A DNA stretch of 64,000 nucleotides from Chloroflexota bacterium (GTDB lineage Bacteria; Chloroflexota; UBA11872; VXOZ01): positions 1 to 64,000 of the forward strand of contig JAAXIC010000017.1 in assembly GCA_012270555.1 (NCBI GenBank), read 5' to 3'. A program made the translations under genes and the position numbers. Below are positions 9,483 to 18,936 of the stretch, piece by piece. The notes under the pieces are model-generated. The model saw only the letters and a program-made list of their open reading frames with translations. It was not told where the DNA came from and did not search any database. Numbering within the stretch: the stretch's first letter is position 1; every line of letters starts with the position of its first letter.

Positions 9483-11257
9483 GGACGCGGCGTTGACCCG
9501 GTCTGTGGGCGCACCGTGACGTCTGCCGGGGGACCGTTTGTAGACGCCGTGTTTGCGGCAGAATCCGCGGCCTCGCGGGCATAGAGAGAAAGCACGCCGG
9601 CCGCGTGTCGCGGCGCAGGTGGCTGCCAGTGCGTGCGGCGTTCGGCCAGAATGCGCTCGATCTCCGCCGGAGGCTTGCGTTCGCCGCGCACGCCCACGAT
9701 ATTCAGGGAGCGGGCAGGCACGTCGATCTCGATGAGATCGTCCCTTTCCACCAAGGCAAGCGGGCCGCCCAGCGCCGCTTCGGGCATCACGTGGCCGATG
9801 TTGGGACCCTTTGCCGCGCCGGAGTAGCGCCCGTCGGTGATGATGGCGGTGCTCGCTTCCAGATCAGGCCGCGCCGAGATGACGGTGGTGCAGAAATACA
9901 TCTCCGGCATGCCGGTTGAGCGGAGCCCTTCATAGCGAATGATCATGGCGTCGCCCGGCTTGATCTCATCGTTCTTCACACCGGCGATGGCGTCTTCCTC
10001 ACAGTCGTAGGGCACCGCACGCCCAACCATCTGGTGGGTGCGCGGGTCGGCGGCCACGTGCTTCATCACCGCCCCTTCCGGCGCCAGGTTGCCGGTGAGC
10101 ACGGCAATCGTGCCGCCGGTCTTGTAGGGTTGCTCGATGGGATGGAGCACTTCCTCTTTGCGGAGACCGTGGTTGTCCAAGTAGCCCGCGATCTCGTCAA
10201 ACCAACCGGACTGCTCCAAGTCTTCCAAGTTCTCGCCGATGGTCTTGCCGGTCACCGTGAGGCAATCAAGATGGAGGAAGTCCTTTACTTCGTTCATCAA
10301 GGCCGGCACGCCGCCGCAGTACCAGATGTACTCCACCGGATGCGTGCCGTAGGTCTTCACGTCCGTCAGCACCGGGACCTTACGGCCGATTTCGTCGAAT
10401 TGCTGCGGGTTGATTTCAATGCCCACCTCTTGGGCGATGGCAGGTACGTGGAGCAGGAGATTGGTGGAGCCCCCAACGGCAGCGTGGAGCACGAGGGCGT
10501 TGTGGAAGGCTTCCGGCGTCAGGATGTCGCGGGGACGGATATTTCGTTCCAGCAATGTCATCACTTGTTCACCGGCATCCCTGGCCATGCGGGTGAGTTC
10601 GCGCAGGGCCGCGGGTATCAGGGCGCTGCCGGGGAGCGCCAGCCCCAATGCCTCCGAAATGACTTGGTTGCTGCTGGCGGTGCCCATGAACTGGCAGGCG
10701 CCGGGCGTAGGACAGGCGTGCTTCTGCTTGGCAATGAGCTCTTCCTCAGTTATTTGACCTTTGTCGCGCATAATGCCCAGCGGATACATGAGCTCCGACG
10801 ACATGTTGCAGGGGCCGTTGGTCTGCGTGCCGCCGGGAATGTGGATGGCCGGGAGGTTCACGCGCGCCATCGCCATCAAATGGCCGGGCACAGCCTTATC
10901 GGCGGTGGAGATGCAGACCATGGCGTCGTGGGGATGCGCCAGGGCGTGGATCTCCGTCATATAACTGATGATGTCCCGCGAGGGCAGACTAAAGCGCATA
11001 CCGGCATGGGCCTGCGCCACGCCGTCGCAGATGTCGGTGCAGTAGAACTCGGCGGGCTTGCCGCCGCGCGTGTACACACCGAACTTGGCCTGCTCGACCA
11101 GGTCGCCGAGATGTATGCTGGAAGGATGGGAGCAGCCGGTCACACTCTCCACGAGCACCTGCGGCTTGCCCAGATCGTCAACCGTCCAGTCCATGCCCAT
11201 GCGCAGGGCATCGCCCTGGCGGTTGAGGTCGCGTAATTCTTGACTCCGCAACGTCAT
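9479..11257 (-). CDS. IlvD/Edd family dehydratase (dihydroxy-acid or sugar-acid dehydratase-like)
   Basis: CDGVAQAHAGMRFSLPSRD, PGHLMAMARVNLPAI, ACQFMGTASSNQVISEALGLALPGSA, HAAVGGSTNLLLHVPAIA, TDGRYSGAAKGPNIGHVMPEA; overlaps downstream gene by 4 nt. Confidence 0.85.
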   Translation of the reverse strand: MTLRSQELRDLNRQGDALRMGMDWTVDDLGKPQVLVESVTGCSHPSSIHLGDLVEQAKFGVYTRGGKPAEFYCTDICDGVAQAHAGMRFSLPSRDIISYMTEIHALAHPHDAMVCISTADKAVPGHLMAMARVNLPAIHIPGGTQTNGPCNMSSELMYPLGIMRDKGQITEEELIAKQKHACPTPGACQFMGTASSNQVISEALGLALPGSALIPAALRELTRMARDAGEQVMTLLERNIRPRDILTPEAFHNALVLHAAVGGSTNLLLHVPAIAQEVGIEINPQQFDEIGRKVPVLTDVKTYGTHPVEYIWYCGGVPALMNEVKDFLHLDCLTVTGKTIGENLEDLEQSGWFDEIAGYLDNHGLRKEEVLHPIEQPYKTGGTIAVLTGNLAPEGAVMKHVAADPRTHQMVGRAVPYDCEEDAIAGVKNDEIKPGDAMIIRYEGLRSTGMPEMYFCTTVISARPDLEASTAIITDGRYSGAAKGPNIGHVMPEAALGGPLALVERDDLIEIDVPARSLNIVGVRGERKPPAEIERILAERRTHWQPPAPRHAAGVLSLYAREAADSAANTASTNGPPADVTVRPQTGSTPRP

Positions 11258-11479
11258 GCCCCAAACCTCCCTCGGTCACTTTTTCGGGTTGTCCGCTGCC
11301 GGTTTGCCCTCTATTGTACAGAAGAACGGCGCAAGAATTCTGCCTCCATACGGTTGCCATTGTTTGGAATAACCGGTCATACCAAATCGCACGGCTTTTG
11401 ACACCGCTGCCAATTCCTGAGAATATCTATGGTGAAGGAGCTAGAGAGCCAAGCGTCACACGCCCCCAGGAGGGCGCAC

Positions 11480-11854
11480 ATGGCAGTTGAAGCGGCAGAA
11501 CAACCACCCGGCGCGAGCGAGTACGCCACGAAAGCCGACCTGGAAACCGGCCTAGAGCGCTTGGAACGCGCCACTAAAGCCGACTTGGAAGCCGGTTTGG
11601 AGCGTGTGCAACAGGCCACAAAAGCCGACCTGGAAGCCGGCCTAACGGGCGTGCAACACGCTATAGAATTGCAGGCCGAAAGAATGCAAACCGAAATGGC
11701 AAACTTGCGCGCCGACATGGCACACTGGCGCGCTGACATGGTTGAGCGGCACAACGCGCTTTCGCGGTGGGTAATCGGGTTCATCGTGGCGGTGATTGTC
11801 ATGCTCGCTGCCCTGGGTGTGTTTGAACGGATAGTGCCGCTCTTCATGCCCTAA
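11480..11854 (+). CDS. Small coiled-coil protein with C-terminal transmembrane segment
   Basis: AGGAGG at 11468-11473 precedes ATG 11480; three 15-aa ATKADLExGLExxxx repeats; hydrophobic WVIGFIVAVIVMLAALGVF. Confidence 0.7.
   Translation: MAVEAAEQPPGASEYATKADLETGLERLERATKADLEAGLERVQQATKADLEAGLTGVQHAIELQAERMQTEMANLRADMAHWRADMVERHNALSRWVIGFIVAVIVMLAALGVFERIVPLFMP
11525..11659 (+). repeat. Tandem 45-bp repeat x3 coding ATKADLE(T/A)GL...
   Basis: gccacgaaagccgacctggaaaccggc / gccactaaagccgacttggaagccggt / gccacaaaagccgacctggaagccggc. Confidence 0.85.
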
Positions 11855-12053
11855 CCCCTTCCTCCCACCCAATGCGGGACCAGTCTCGGACTGCCCACTC
11901 TCACATTGCAGCTACGGTCAAACCCCATATCTTCTCCGAACGGTGGCCTTGGCAAAGGTTAGGTTCTTGCCCTGCCGTGCAAAACCGGAGTACGGCAGGC
12001 ATGCTTCCGTTTACACTGAGCGTGGCTCGTTGGACGGAGGATGAAGCACGCCC

Positions 12054-13205
12054 ATGAGTGCAACAACGGTGGTTGAGCTGATCCACGCGGCTATCGCGGA
12101 GAAGGGCCGAATTACCTTTGCCGAGTATATGGAGATCGCGCTCTACGCGCCGGGTGCAGGATATTACACTGCTCCTCGCCTTAGGGATGAGAATAGCGAC
12201 TCCACAGCCCGTCATTCCGGTGAAAGCCGGAATCCAGAAGTCGCGTTGCAAATCGGCCCGCCACACGACTACTACACGGCGCCGCAACTGCATGCGGTCT
12301 TTGGTGCGTACCTCGCGCGGCACGTCGCACAGGTCTGGCGAGATCTTGGCGAGCCGGAGCACTTTGACGTGGTAGAGATGGGGGCAGGACGCGGCATTCT
12401 GGCGTGGGATGTTCTGAACGGTTTGCGCCAGGCCGCGCCGCGGTGTTGGGAGCGCACGCGCTACCGGATGATCGAGCGCGGTTCCGGGCCAAATGCAGCG
12501 CAGCAGGAGGCGCTCGACGCGGTTGCCGCTCACCCCGTGGTCACAGCGCAAACACTCGCCGGGCCCGTAGTGGGCATGGTGCTCTCCAACGAACTGCTGG
12601 ATGCGCTGCCGGTCCATCGGGTGCGTGTGAAGAACGGTGAGTTGCAGGAACTCTTCGTTACTGTGCGTGATGGAGCGTTTTGCGAGGAGTTTGGCGATCC
12701 TTCCTGCTCGGAGCTGGTACTCTTCGCGGAGCGGCTGGGCCGGCCCCCAGAAGGCTGGCAGGGAGAAATTTGTCTCGCGGCTGTGGCGTGGTTGGAGACT
12801 GTGGCGCGCGCGCTGACCAAGGGCGCGGTGCTCACTATTGACTATGGCGCCACCTGGGGGGAACTGTGCAGCACACGCTGGGTCGGCGGCACACTTGCCT
12901 GCTATCACCGCCACCGCCTCAACAAGAACCCCTATGGCCGCATCGGTGAACAGGACATCACCGCCCACGTAAACTTCTCGGCGCTTATGGCGTATGGCGA
13001 AACGGTTGGCTTGATCACGGTTAGCATGCAATCTCAGGCGGAATATCTCGTCGGATTGGGCATCGGCGAGGAGTTGGCGGCGCTTGCCAGCCAGCCGGTC
13101 ACCGCAGAAACGCAGCGTGCCAAGCGCGCTATCACCGACCTCATCTGGCCCGACGGCCTTGGCGGATTCCGCGTGCTGGTGCAGGCGAAGAATGCGGCAC
13201 AATAG
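12054..13205 (+). CDS. SAM-dependent methyltransferase, MidA/NDUFAF7-like, with an in-frame repeat insertion
   Basis: ITFAEYMEIALYAPGAGYYT, VVEMGAGRGILAWDVL, GMVLSNELLDALPVHRV, LTIDYGA; atypical DENSDSTARHSGESRNPEVAL segment. Confidence 0.85.
   Translation: MSATTVVELIHAAIAEKGRITFAEYMEIALYAPGAGYYTAPRLRDENSDSTARHSGESRNPEVALQIGPPHDYYTAPQLHAVFGAYLARHVAQVWRDLGEPEHFDVVEMGAGRGILAWDVLNGLRQAAPRCWERTRYRMIERGSGPNAAQQEALDAVAAHPVVTAQTLAGPVVGMVLSNELLDALPVHRVRVKNGELQELFVTVRDGAFCEEFGDPSCSELVLFAERLGRPPEGWQGEICLAAVAWLETVARALTKGAVLTIDYGATWGELCSTRWVGGTLACYHRHRLNKNPYGRIGEQDITAHVNFSALMAYGETVGLITVSMQSQAEYLVGLGIGEELAALASQPVTAETQRAKRAITDLIWPDGLGGFRVLVQAKNAAQ
12210..12236. repeat. Dispersed palindromic repeat family A copy inside the MidA-like CDS
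   Basis: cgtcattccggtgaaagccggaatcca, coding RHSGESRNP. Confidence 0.8.
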
Positions 13206-13361
13206 GTTCTCGTGGCCTTAGGCAGAGCCTTCGCTACGTCTAGCGGATTGCGCTACAAAGAGCGGCAGATTGATCATTGATATAGTGGGAAAGGCGGCGT
13301 CCCAACTCTGGGACGATTGCCTGCAAGAGACGTTCGCGAACGACAAGAGGATGGTTGACGT

Positions 13362-14654
13362 ATGGGAAAACTTGCCTTGACCGGCGGCACGCCGGTCGTC
13401 ACCGAGCCGTTGGGTTCGAAGTGGCCGGTGTACGACGAGCGCGACGAACGGGCGCTGTCGGACGTTTTGCAGAGCCGGGCCTGGACGCGCTCCAAATTCG
13501 ACGGGGAAGAGTCTTGGGCGTGGCGCTTCGAGGATGCGTTTGCGGCCTTTCAGGACGCGCGCCACGGCGTGGCCGTCGCCACGGGTTCCATTGGCATGGA
13601 GTTGGCTTTGAAAGCGGTTGGCGTGGAGCCGGGCGACGAGGTCATCATACCGGCGGCCACGTGGATCACCGTAGCCACTGCAGTGATAGCCGTCGGCGCG
13701 GCGCCGGTCTTCGTAGACATCGATCCGGGTACCTACAACATCGATGCCAGCAAGGTCGAAGCCGCCGTCACGCCCAAGACGCGGGCAGTCATGTGTGTGC
13801 ACAACGGCGGCATGCCCGCCGACATGGACGCGCTGCGCGCCTTGGTGGACAAACACGGCATCGCACTGGTGGGTGACTGCGCCCACGCCCACGGCAGCCA
13901 GTGGCGGGGCCGCGGCGTCGGCGCCATCGAGGATGCGGGCGCTTTTAGCTTCCAGGGCAGCAAGGTGGTGGCCTTGGGAGAAGGCGGCATGGTGCTCACC
14001 GATAGCGATGAACTGCAAGAGCGCCTCTACGGCCTCCACCATGTGAACGGCGCGAACGGGCGGCCCAAGCCGGCGCGGTCGCTGCCCGGCACGAACTTGC
14101 GCATGACGGAGTGGATCGGCGCTCTGGGTCTTGCGGCGCTGGAACGGCTGCCGGAGCAGGTCGCTATCCGGCAGGCCAATGCCCGCTATCTCAGGCAAGG
14201 GCTCGCCGAAATCCCGGGCGTAGACGGCATCGCGTGGGACCCGCGCGTGACCCGCTGGAGCTTCTACATTTGGCACTGGCGCTTCGTATCGTCAGCATTC
14301 GCGAACATCCAGCGGGATACCTTCCTGGCCGCGCTGAAGGCCGAGGGCGTGCCGACGAGCACGGGCCAAACCGCGCCGCTCTACAAAAACGCCGCGCTCA
14401 CCGAAATGGACTGCGGGCGTTCCAATTATCCCTTCAACGCCCAGGTTTACGGCAGGAAAATGGACTATGCCGGCTTCCATTGCCCGGAAACGGAGCGCAT
14501 CGTGGCGACGGAAGCGCTGGCGTTCTCGCACACGTTGTTCCTGGGACCGCGGCAGCACATGGATCTCATTCTTGACGCAGTGCGCAAGATTCGGGAGAAT
14601 GTCGCCGAACTCCATGCTTGGGAGCGAGCACACGCCAACGATGCTTCCACGTGA
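13362..14654 (+). CDS. DegT/DnrJ/EryC1/StrS family aminotransferase
   Basis: GDEVIIPAATWITVATAVIAVGAAPVFVDIDPGTYNID; FSFQGSKVVALGEGGMVLT (PLP-Lys region). Confidence 0.9.
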   Translation: MGKLALTGGTPVVTEPLGSKWPVYDERDERALSDVLQSRAWTRSKFDGEESWAWRFEDAFAAFQDARHGVAVATGSIGMELALKAVGVEPGDEVIIPAATWITVATAVIAVGAAPVFVDIDPGTYNIDASKVEAAVTPKTRAVMCVHNGGMPADMDALRALVDKHGIALVGDCAHAHGSQWRGRGVGAIEDAGAFSFQGSKVVALGEGGMVLTDSDELQERLYGLHHVNGANGRPKPARSLPGTNLRMTEWIGALGLAALERLPEQVAIRQANARYLRQGLAEIPGVDGIAWDPRVTRWSFYIWHWRFVSSAFANIQRDTFLAALKAEGVPTSTGQTAPLYKNAALTEMDCGRSNYPFNAQVYGRKMDYAGFHCPETERIVATEALAFSHTLFLGPRQHMDLILDAVRKIRENVAELHAWERAHANDAST

Positions 14655-14801
14655 CAAAACACGGGTGCTTGGTGTAGTGTGTAGGACTTGGGCGGGTGCG
14701 CGGGATAGATTACGCCTGTTGCCCGGCCTCCGTGATCGGATTTCTATTCTCTTACCGTAGCGCATACTGTAGTATAGGTGTGCTCTGAACCAGCCATGTA
14801 G

Positions 14802-16886
14802 GTGACTAAATTGGCAAAACGTAAACTCATCGTCGTTGAATCGCCCACAAAGGCGCGTACTATCAAGAAATTCCTCGGCCGCAATTTTGCCGTCGAGTCG
14901 TCCATGGGGCATGTGCGGGATCTTCCCAAGAGCAAGCTGGGCGTGGAGGTTGAAAACGACTTTGCGCCTTCATACGTGATCCCTCGCGATAAGAACGCCA
15001 CCATCAAAAAGCTGACCGAGCAAGCGCGGAAGTCCAGCGAGATCTTGCTCGCCACCGACCCCGATCGGGAAGGGGAGGCCATAGCCTGGCACCTACTCGA
15101 GGCGCTCAAGCGCAAGATGAAGGATCAAGACTTGAGCGCGCGGCGTGTGGTTTTCCACGAAATCACGCAGGATGCCGTAAAGCACGCGCTTGAGGAACCG
15201 CGCGACATCAACGCGGACCTCGTGGACGCGCAGCAGGCGCGGCGGGTGCTCGATCGTCTGGTCGGCTACAAGATGAGCCCGTTTCTCTGGCGCAAAGTGC
15301 AACGCGGCTTGTCAGCGGGCAGGGTGCAATCGGTGGCGCTGCGCCTCATCGTGGATCGCGAGCGCGAGATTGAAGCGTTTGTGCCGCAGGAGCACTGGTC
15401 GCTCCACGCGAGACTCGCCAAGGTACCGGCTAAGCGCAAGCAGGATCAGTTCGATGCCGCGCTCGTGCAACTGGAAGGCAAGAAGCCGGAGATCGCTGAT
15501 GAGGAAACGGCGCAAGGAATCTTGCGAGAGCTTGATGGTGCCGCCTGGCCGGTGCAGAAGATCTCGGTGCGGGAGCGGCGGCGACGGCCGAGCGCGCCGT
15601 ATACCACGAGCACTATGCAGCAAGACGCCTCCGGCCGCTTGAGCTTTGGGGCGGCGCGCACTATGCGCCTGGCCCAGCAACTCTATGAAGGCATTGCGAT
15701 TGGCGGGGAAGGCCAGGTAGGCCTCATCACCTACATGCGCACGGACTCCGTGCAGGTCAGCAATGAGGCGGTCGCGCAGGTGCGCGAATTCATCGGCCAA
15801 ACGTACGGCGCGGATGAAGTGCCTGACAAGCCGAATCGCTATGCGTCGCGGGTGAAGAACGCCCAGGAAGCGCACGAGGCAATCCGGCCCACCAGTGCCT
15901 TTCGTACGCCGGAACAGATGCGCGAGTTCTTGGATAGGGACCAGCTCAGGCTCTACACGCTCATTTGGCAGCGATTCGTGGCCAGCCAGATGCGCCCGGC
16001 CCTGCTGCAAACGACGTCGGTGGATATCGTGCCCCAGAAGGATGGCGCCAATCTGACGTGTCGCTTCCGCGCGTCGGCGACGCAGGTGAAGAGTCCCGGC
16101 TTCTATCAGGTCTATCGCGCGGACGAGGAGCAGGAGGACGAGAAGAACACCTTGCCCCCGTTGGCAGAAGGCGAGGTGTTGGACCTCCGTAAACTCTGGC
16201 CGGAGCAGCACTTCACCCAACCGCCGCCGCGCTACACCGAGGCGAGCTTGATTCGGGCACTGGAAGAAGAGGGCATCGGCCGGCCGAGCACGTATGCGCC
16301 GATTCTGTCGGTAATCCAGGAGCGCACGTACGTCGAACGCGAGCGGCGCAGCCTCAAGCCCACCGAACTGGGAGTGGTGGTGCGGGACATCTTAGTCAAG
16401 CATTTCCCCGACATCATCAAGACTGAGTTCACGGCGGCGATGGAAGAGGACCTCGATGCCATCTCCCGCGGCGAGAAGCAGTGGACGCCCGTGCTCAAGG
16501 AATTCTACGGCGGCTTCAGCGCGGCGCTGGAGAAAGCCGACCAAGAGGCGGAGCGCGTCCAGCGCCCGGTGGTAGAGACCGGTGAGATGTGTGAGCAGTG
16601 CGGCAAACCGTTGCTGCTGCGGGAAGGACGCTTCGGCAAGTTCATCGGCTGCAGCGGCTTTCCGCAATGCCGCAATACCAAGCAGTACTTAGACACGATT
16701 GGCGTCAAGTGTCCGCAGTGCGAGCAAGGGGATGTGGTGCGCAAACGCAACAGGCGCGGCAGCGTCTTCTATAGTTGCTCTCGGTACCCCGATTGCGACT
16801 TTGCCAGTTCGCGGCCGCCTGCCGCCCGTAAGGAAACTGGGGAGGAACAGCCCAAGAGGGAGCCGGCAGAAGTAGCCGGCGACTAG
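14802..16886 (+). CDS. topA: DNA topoisomerase I
   Basis: KLIVVESPTKARTIKKFLG, ATDPDREGEAIAWHL, GLITYMRTDS; C-terminal zinc ribbons CEQCGKPLLLREGRFGKFIGCSGFPQCRN and CPQCEQ...CSRYPDCDF. Confidence 0.98.
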   Translation: MTKLAKRKLIVVESPTKARTIKKFLGRNFAVESSMGHVRDLPKSKLGVEVENDFAPSYVIPRDKNATIKKLTEQARKSSEILLATDPDREGEAIAWHLLEALKRKMKDQDLSARRVVFHEITQDAVKHALEEPRDINADLVDAQQARRVLDRLVGYKMSPFLWRKVQRGLSAGRVQSVALRLIVDREREIEAFVPQEHWSLHARLAKVPAKRKQDQFDAALVQLEGKKPEIADEETAQGILRELDGAAWPVQKISVRERRRRPSAPYTTSTMQQDASGRLSFGAARTMRLAQQLYEGIAIGGEGQVGLITYMRTDSVQVSNEAVAQVREFIGQTYGADEVPDKPNRYASRVKNAQEAHEAIRPTSAFRTPEQMREFLDRDQLRLYTLIWQRFVASQMRPALLQTTSVDIVPQKDGANLTCRFRASATQVKSPGFYQVYRADEEQEDEKNTLPPLAEGEVLDLRKLWPEQHFTQPPPRYTEASLIRALEEEGIGRPSTYAPILSVIQERTYVERERRSLKPTELGVVVRDILVKHFPDIIKTEFTAAMEEDLDAISRGEKQWTPVLKEFYGGFSAALEKADQEAERVQRPVVETGEMCEQCGKPLLLREGRFGKFIGCSGFPQCRNTKQYLDTIGVKCPQCEQGDVVRKRNRRGSVFYSCSRYPDCDFASSRPPAARKETGEEQPKREPAEVAGD

Positions 16887-17086
16887 CCGCAGTTCGAAAG
16901 GCGCAGCCTAGTACCATACAGGCATGAGCCGAGCCCCCTATTACGGGACATGACTTGGTCCAATTCCGCTGCCAAAAGGGGTGTCTCGGATTTTCTAGCG
17001 GCCCAATGCCGCACGAGTAACGGTCTTTGCGCGCCCTGGTCGGAGATGATCCCGACACGCGCCCTGCGGTTTGGTGGCGCCGAACT

Positions 17087-18445
17087 CTATGAAACCGGGA
17101 TGGTGATTACCATCTCCGTGTACTCGCCCGATTTGGAGTGCGGCGTGATCGAGCCACCGTGTTGGCGCACAATGTCGTTTGAGAGGCTCAGCCCTAGTCC
17201 CGTGCCTTTGTCAGCCGGCTTGGTGGTGAAGAACGGGTTGAAGACTCTCTCCAGAACGTCCGGCGGCATCCCAGTGCCGTTGTCGCGAATCCTGACCTCT
17301 ACGGCATCGTCCTTTTGCTCTGTTTGCAACCAGAGTGTCGGCAAGTAGTCTTTGCCGTTCGCCTTGCGCTCACGGTTCTTTTCATCCGTTGCATAGCAAG
17401 CATTGCCCACCATATTCAGGAATACACGTCCCATGTCTTCGGGGATCACAGGCACCCGATCCGCTTTCGAATCGAAGTCTTCTTCAATGTGCAGGTTGAA
17501 GTCTGGGTCAAGTGCGCGGGCGCTGTGGAAGGCGAGCATGGCGTGCTCTTTAAGCAGATCGTTAATGTCGACAAGCTGAATCGAGCCGCCGCCGCGGCCC
17601 AGCATCAGCATGTCGTGGACGATGCGGTTGGCGCGGTCGCCGTGCGAGCGAATACGCTGCAAGTTTCCGGCCAGATCCTCGCAGATCTCCGAGATAAGAG
17701 AGCGTCTCTCGTCGTCTAGGTCATCCGCGTTTTCGTCTATGGTTTCCCTCAGTTCAGCGAGCAGTTCATCCGACGCTTCGGAAAAATTCTTCATAAAGTT
17801 CAACGGATTCCTGATTTCATGGGCGACCCCGGCGGTTAGCTCTCCTAATTCAGCCAGTTTCTGGCGCAGGATGATCTGGTCCTGTGTCTGCCGCAGTTCC
17901 GCGAGGACGCGCTCAAGTTCCTCGTTCTTGTCCTGGAGGTCTTGTGAGAGCTTTTTCACCAGGTCGAGTTGCATCGCCTTAATGGAGCGCTGCCGCAATT
18001 CCTCCAGGGCCTGAGCCGTCATGGCGACCTCGTCTTGTCCCTGCACCGCAACTTTGTACTCCAGATCGCCCGCGCCCATGCGGCGTATCCAAACCTCCAA
18101 TGCCACGGTCCGCAACCCAACGGTTACGTACATGTAGACCACAAATGACAAGAGCGCTAGGCTGAGAAGCCCAAAGGCAAGTAACTGAAGCGATCCACCG
18201 GAAAGCTCCTGTAGCGCAGTTACGATCTCAACATTCGACGGTGAGGCGCTGACCCCGCCGGACCGGTCAGCAGCGCCAAGACCTTCTCGTAGCAAGTCCT
18301 GAACGCTCCGATACGCCATGAAGCTGACAATGATGCCCCAAACTGTGAGCAGCAGGGTCAGCAGCACGGCCAGACTTACCTGATTGAACTTGCGGCGAAT
18401 GCTGTAGAGGGGAAGAGTGAACTGGTCTTTCTTTTCCTCGGGCAT
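17087..18445 (-). CDS. Membrane sensor histidine kinase
   Basis: N-terminal TM segments, HAMP-like linker, GELTAGVAHEIRNPLNFMKNFSE H-box, DNGTGMPPDVLERVFNPFFTTKPADKGTGLGLSLS; start taken as MPEEKKDQF. Confidence 0.92.
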   Translation of the reverse strand: MPEEKKDQFTLPLYSIRRKFNQVSLAVLLTLLLTVWGIIVSFMAYRSVQDLLREGLGAADRSGGVSASPSNVEIVTALQELSGGSLQLLAFGLLSLALLSFVVYMYVTVGLRTVALEVWIRRMGAGDLEYKVAVQGQDEVAMTAQALEELRQRSIKAMQLDLVKKLSQDLQDKNEELERVLAELRQTQDQIILRQKLAELGELTAGVAHEIRNPLNFMKNFSEASDELLAELRETIDENADDLDDERRSLISEICEDLAGNLQRIRSHGDRANRIVHDMLMLGRGGGSIQLVDINDLLKEHAMLAFHSARALDPDFNLHIEEDFDSKADRVPVIPEDMGRVFLNMVGNACYATDEKNRERKANGKDYLPTLWLQTEQKDDAVEVRIRDNGTGMPPDVLERVFNPFFTTKPADKGTGLGLSLSNDIVRQHGGSITPHSKSGEYTEMVITIPVS

Positions 18446-18936
18446 GCTGTACCTCGTTGCGCCTTTAATGCAGCGGCAGTCCGCTTTTGAGTATAGTGTC
18501 TCCGCTGCGCTTCTCCAATTTAGACCGACGAATAGGCCCACTCTTGACGTGATGGGATACAAGCACTGCACGCGAAACAGCCAAGACAACGTCAGCGCTA
18601 TGAAAAAGTGGAGACCGATAGGCTCTTGGAGGGGTGGGAAACGATGGGGAATGCGGGTGCTGGCTACCCCAAGGTTTAGATGGCAAGCTGTACTGCTGGG
18701 GCGCGCCCAAGTTTGTGACACATGGCGCTGCCATTAGCCGTGAGTCGCACGTGATGACCATTGCGCAATCACTCGGGACACCACGTAACGACAAACCCCA
18801 GCAGGCGCAAAGCCTGCCTTGGGCGGCAGAACAACAAAACCTGAAGCCTCTGCTCTCGGGCCAGTTCGAGTATGGAGTTGCCCAAACGTTCCCTGTTGCT
18901 CCAGGCGTATTTGACCTGTCGGCTAGTTGTGGAACG

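Noticed and set aside
10034-11236. 400-aa plus-strand ORF
   Set aside because: Antisense shadow of the IlvD/Edd gene in high-GC DNA; His/Arg/Gly-rich translation without recognisable motifs.
11901-13202. 433-aa minus-strand ORF
   Set aside because: Antisense to the MidA-like methyltransferase, which has clear family motifs.
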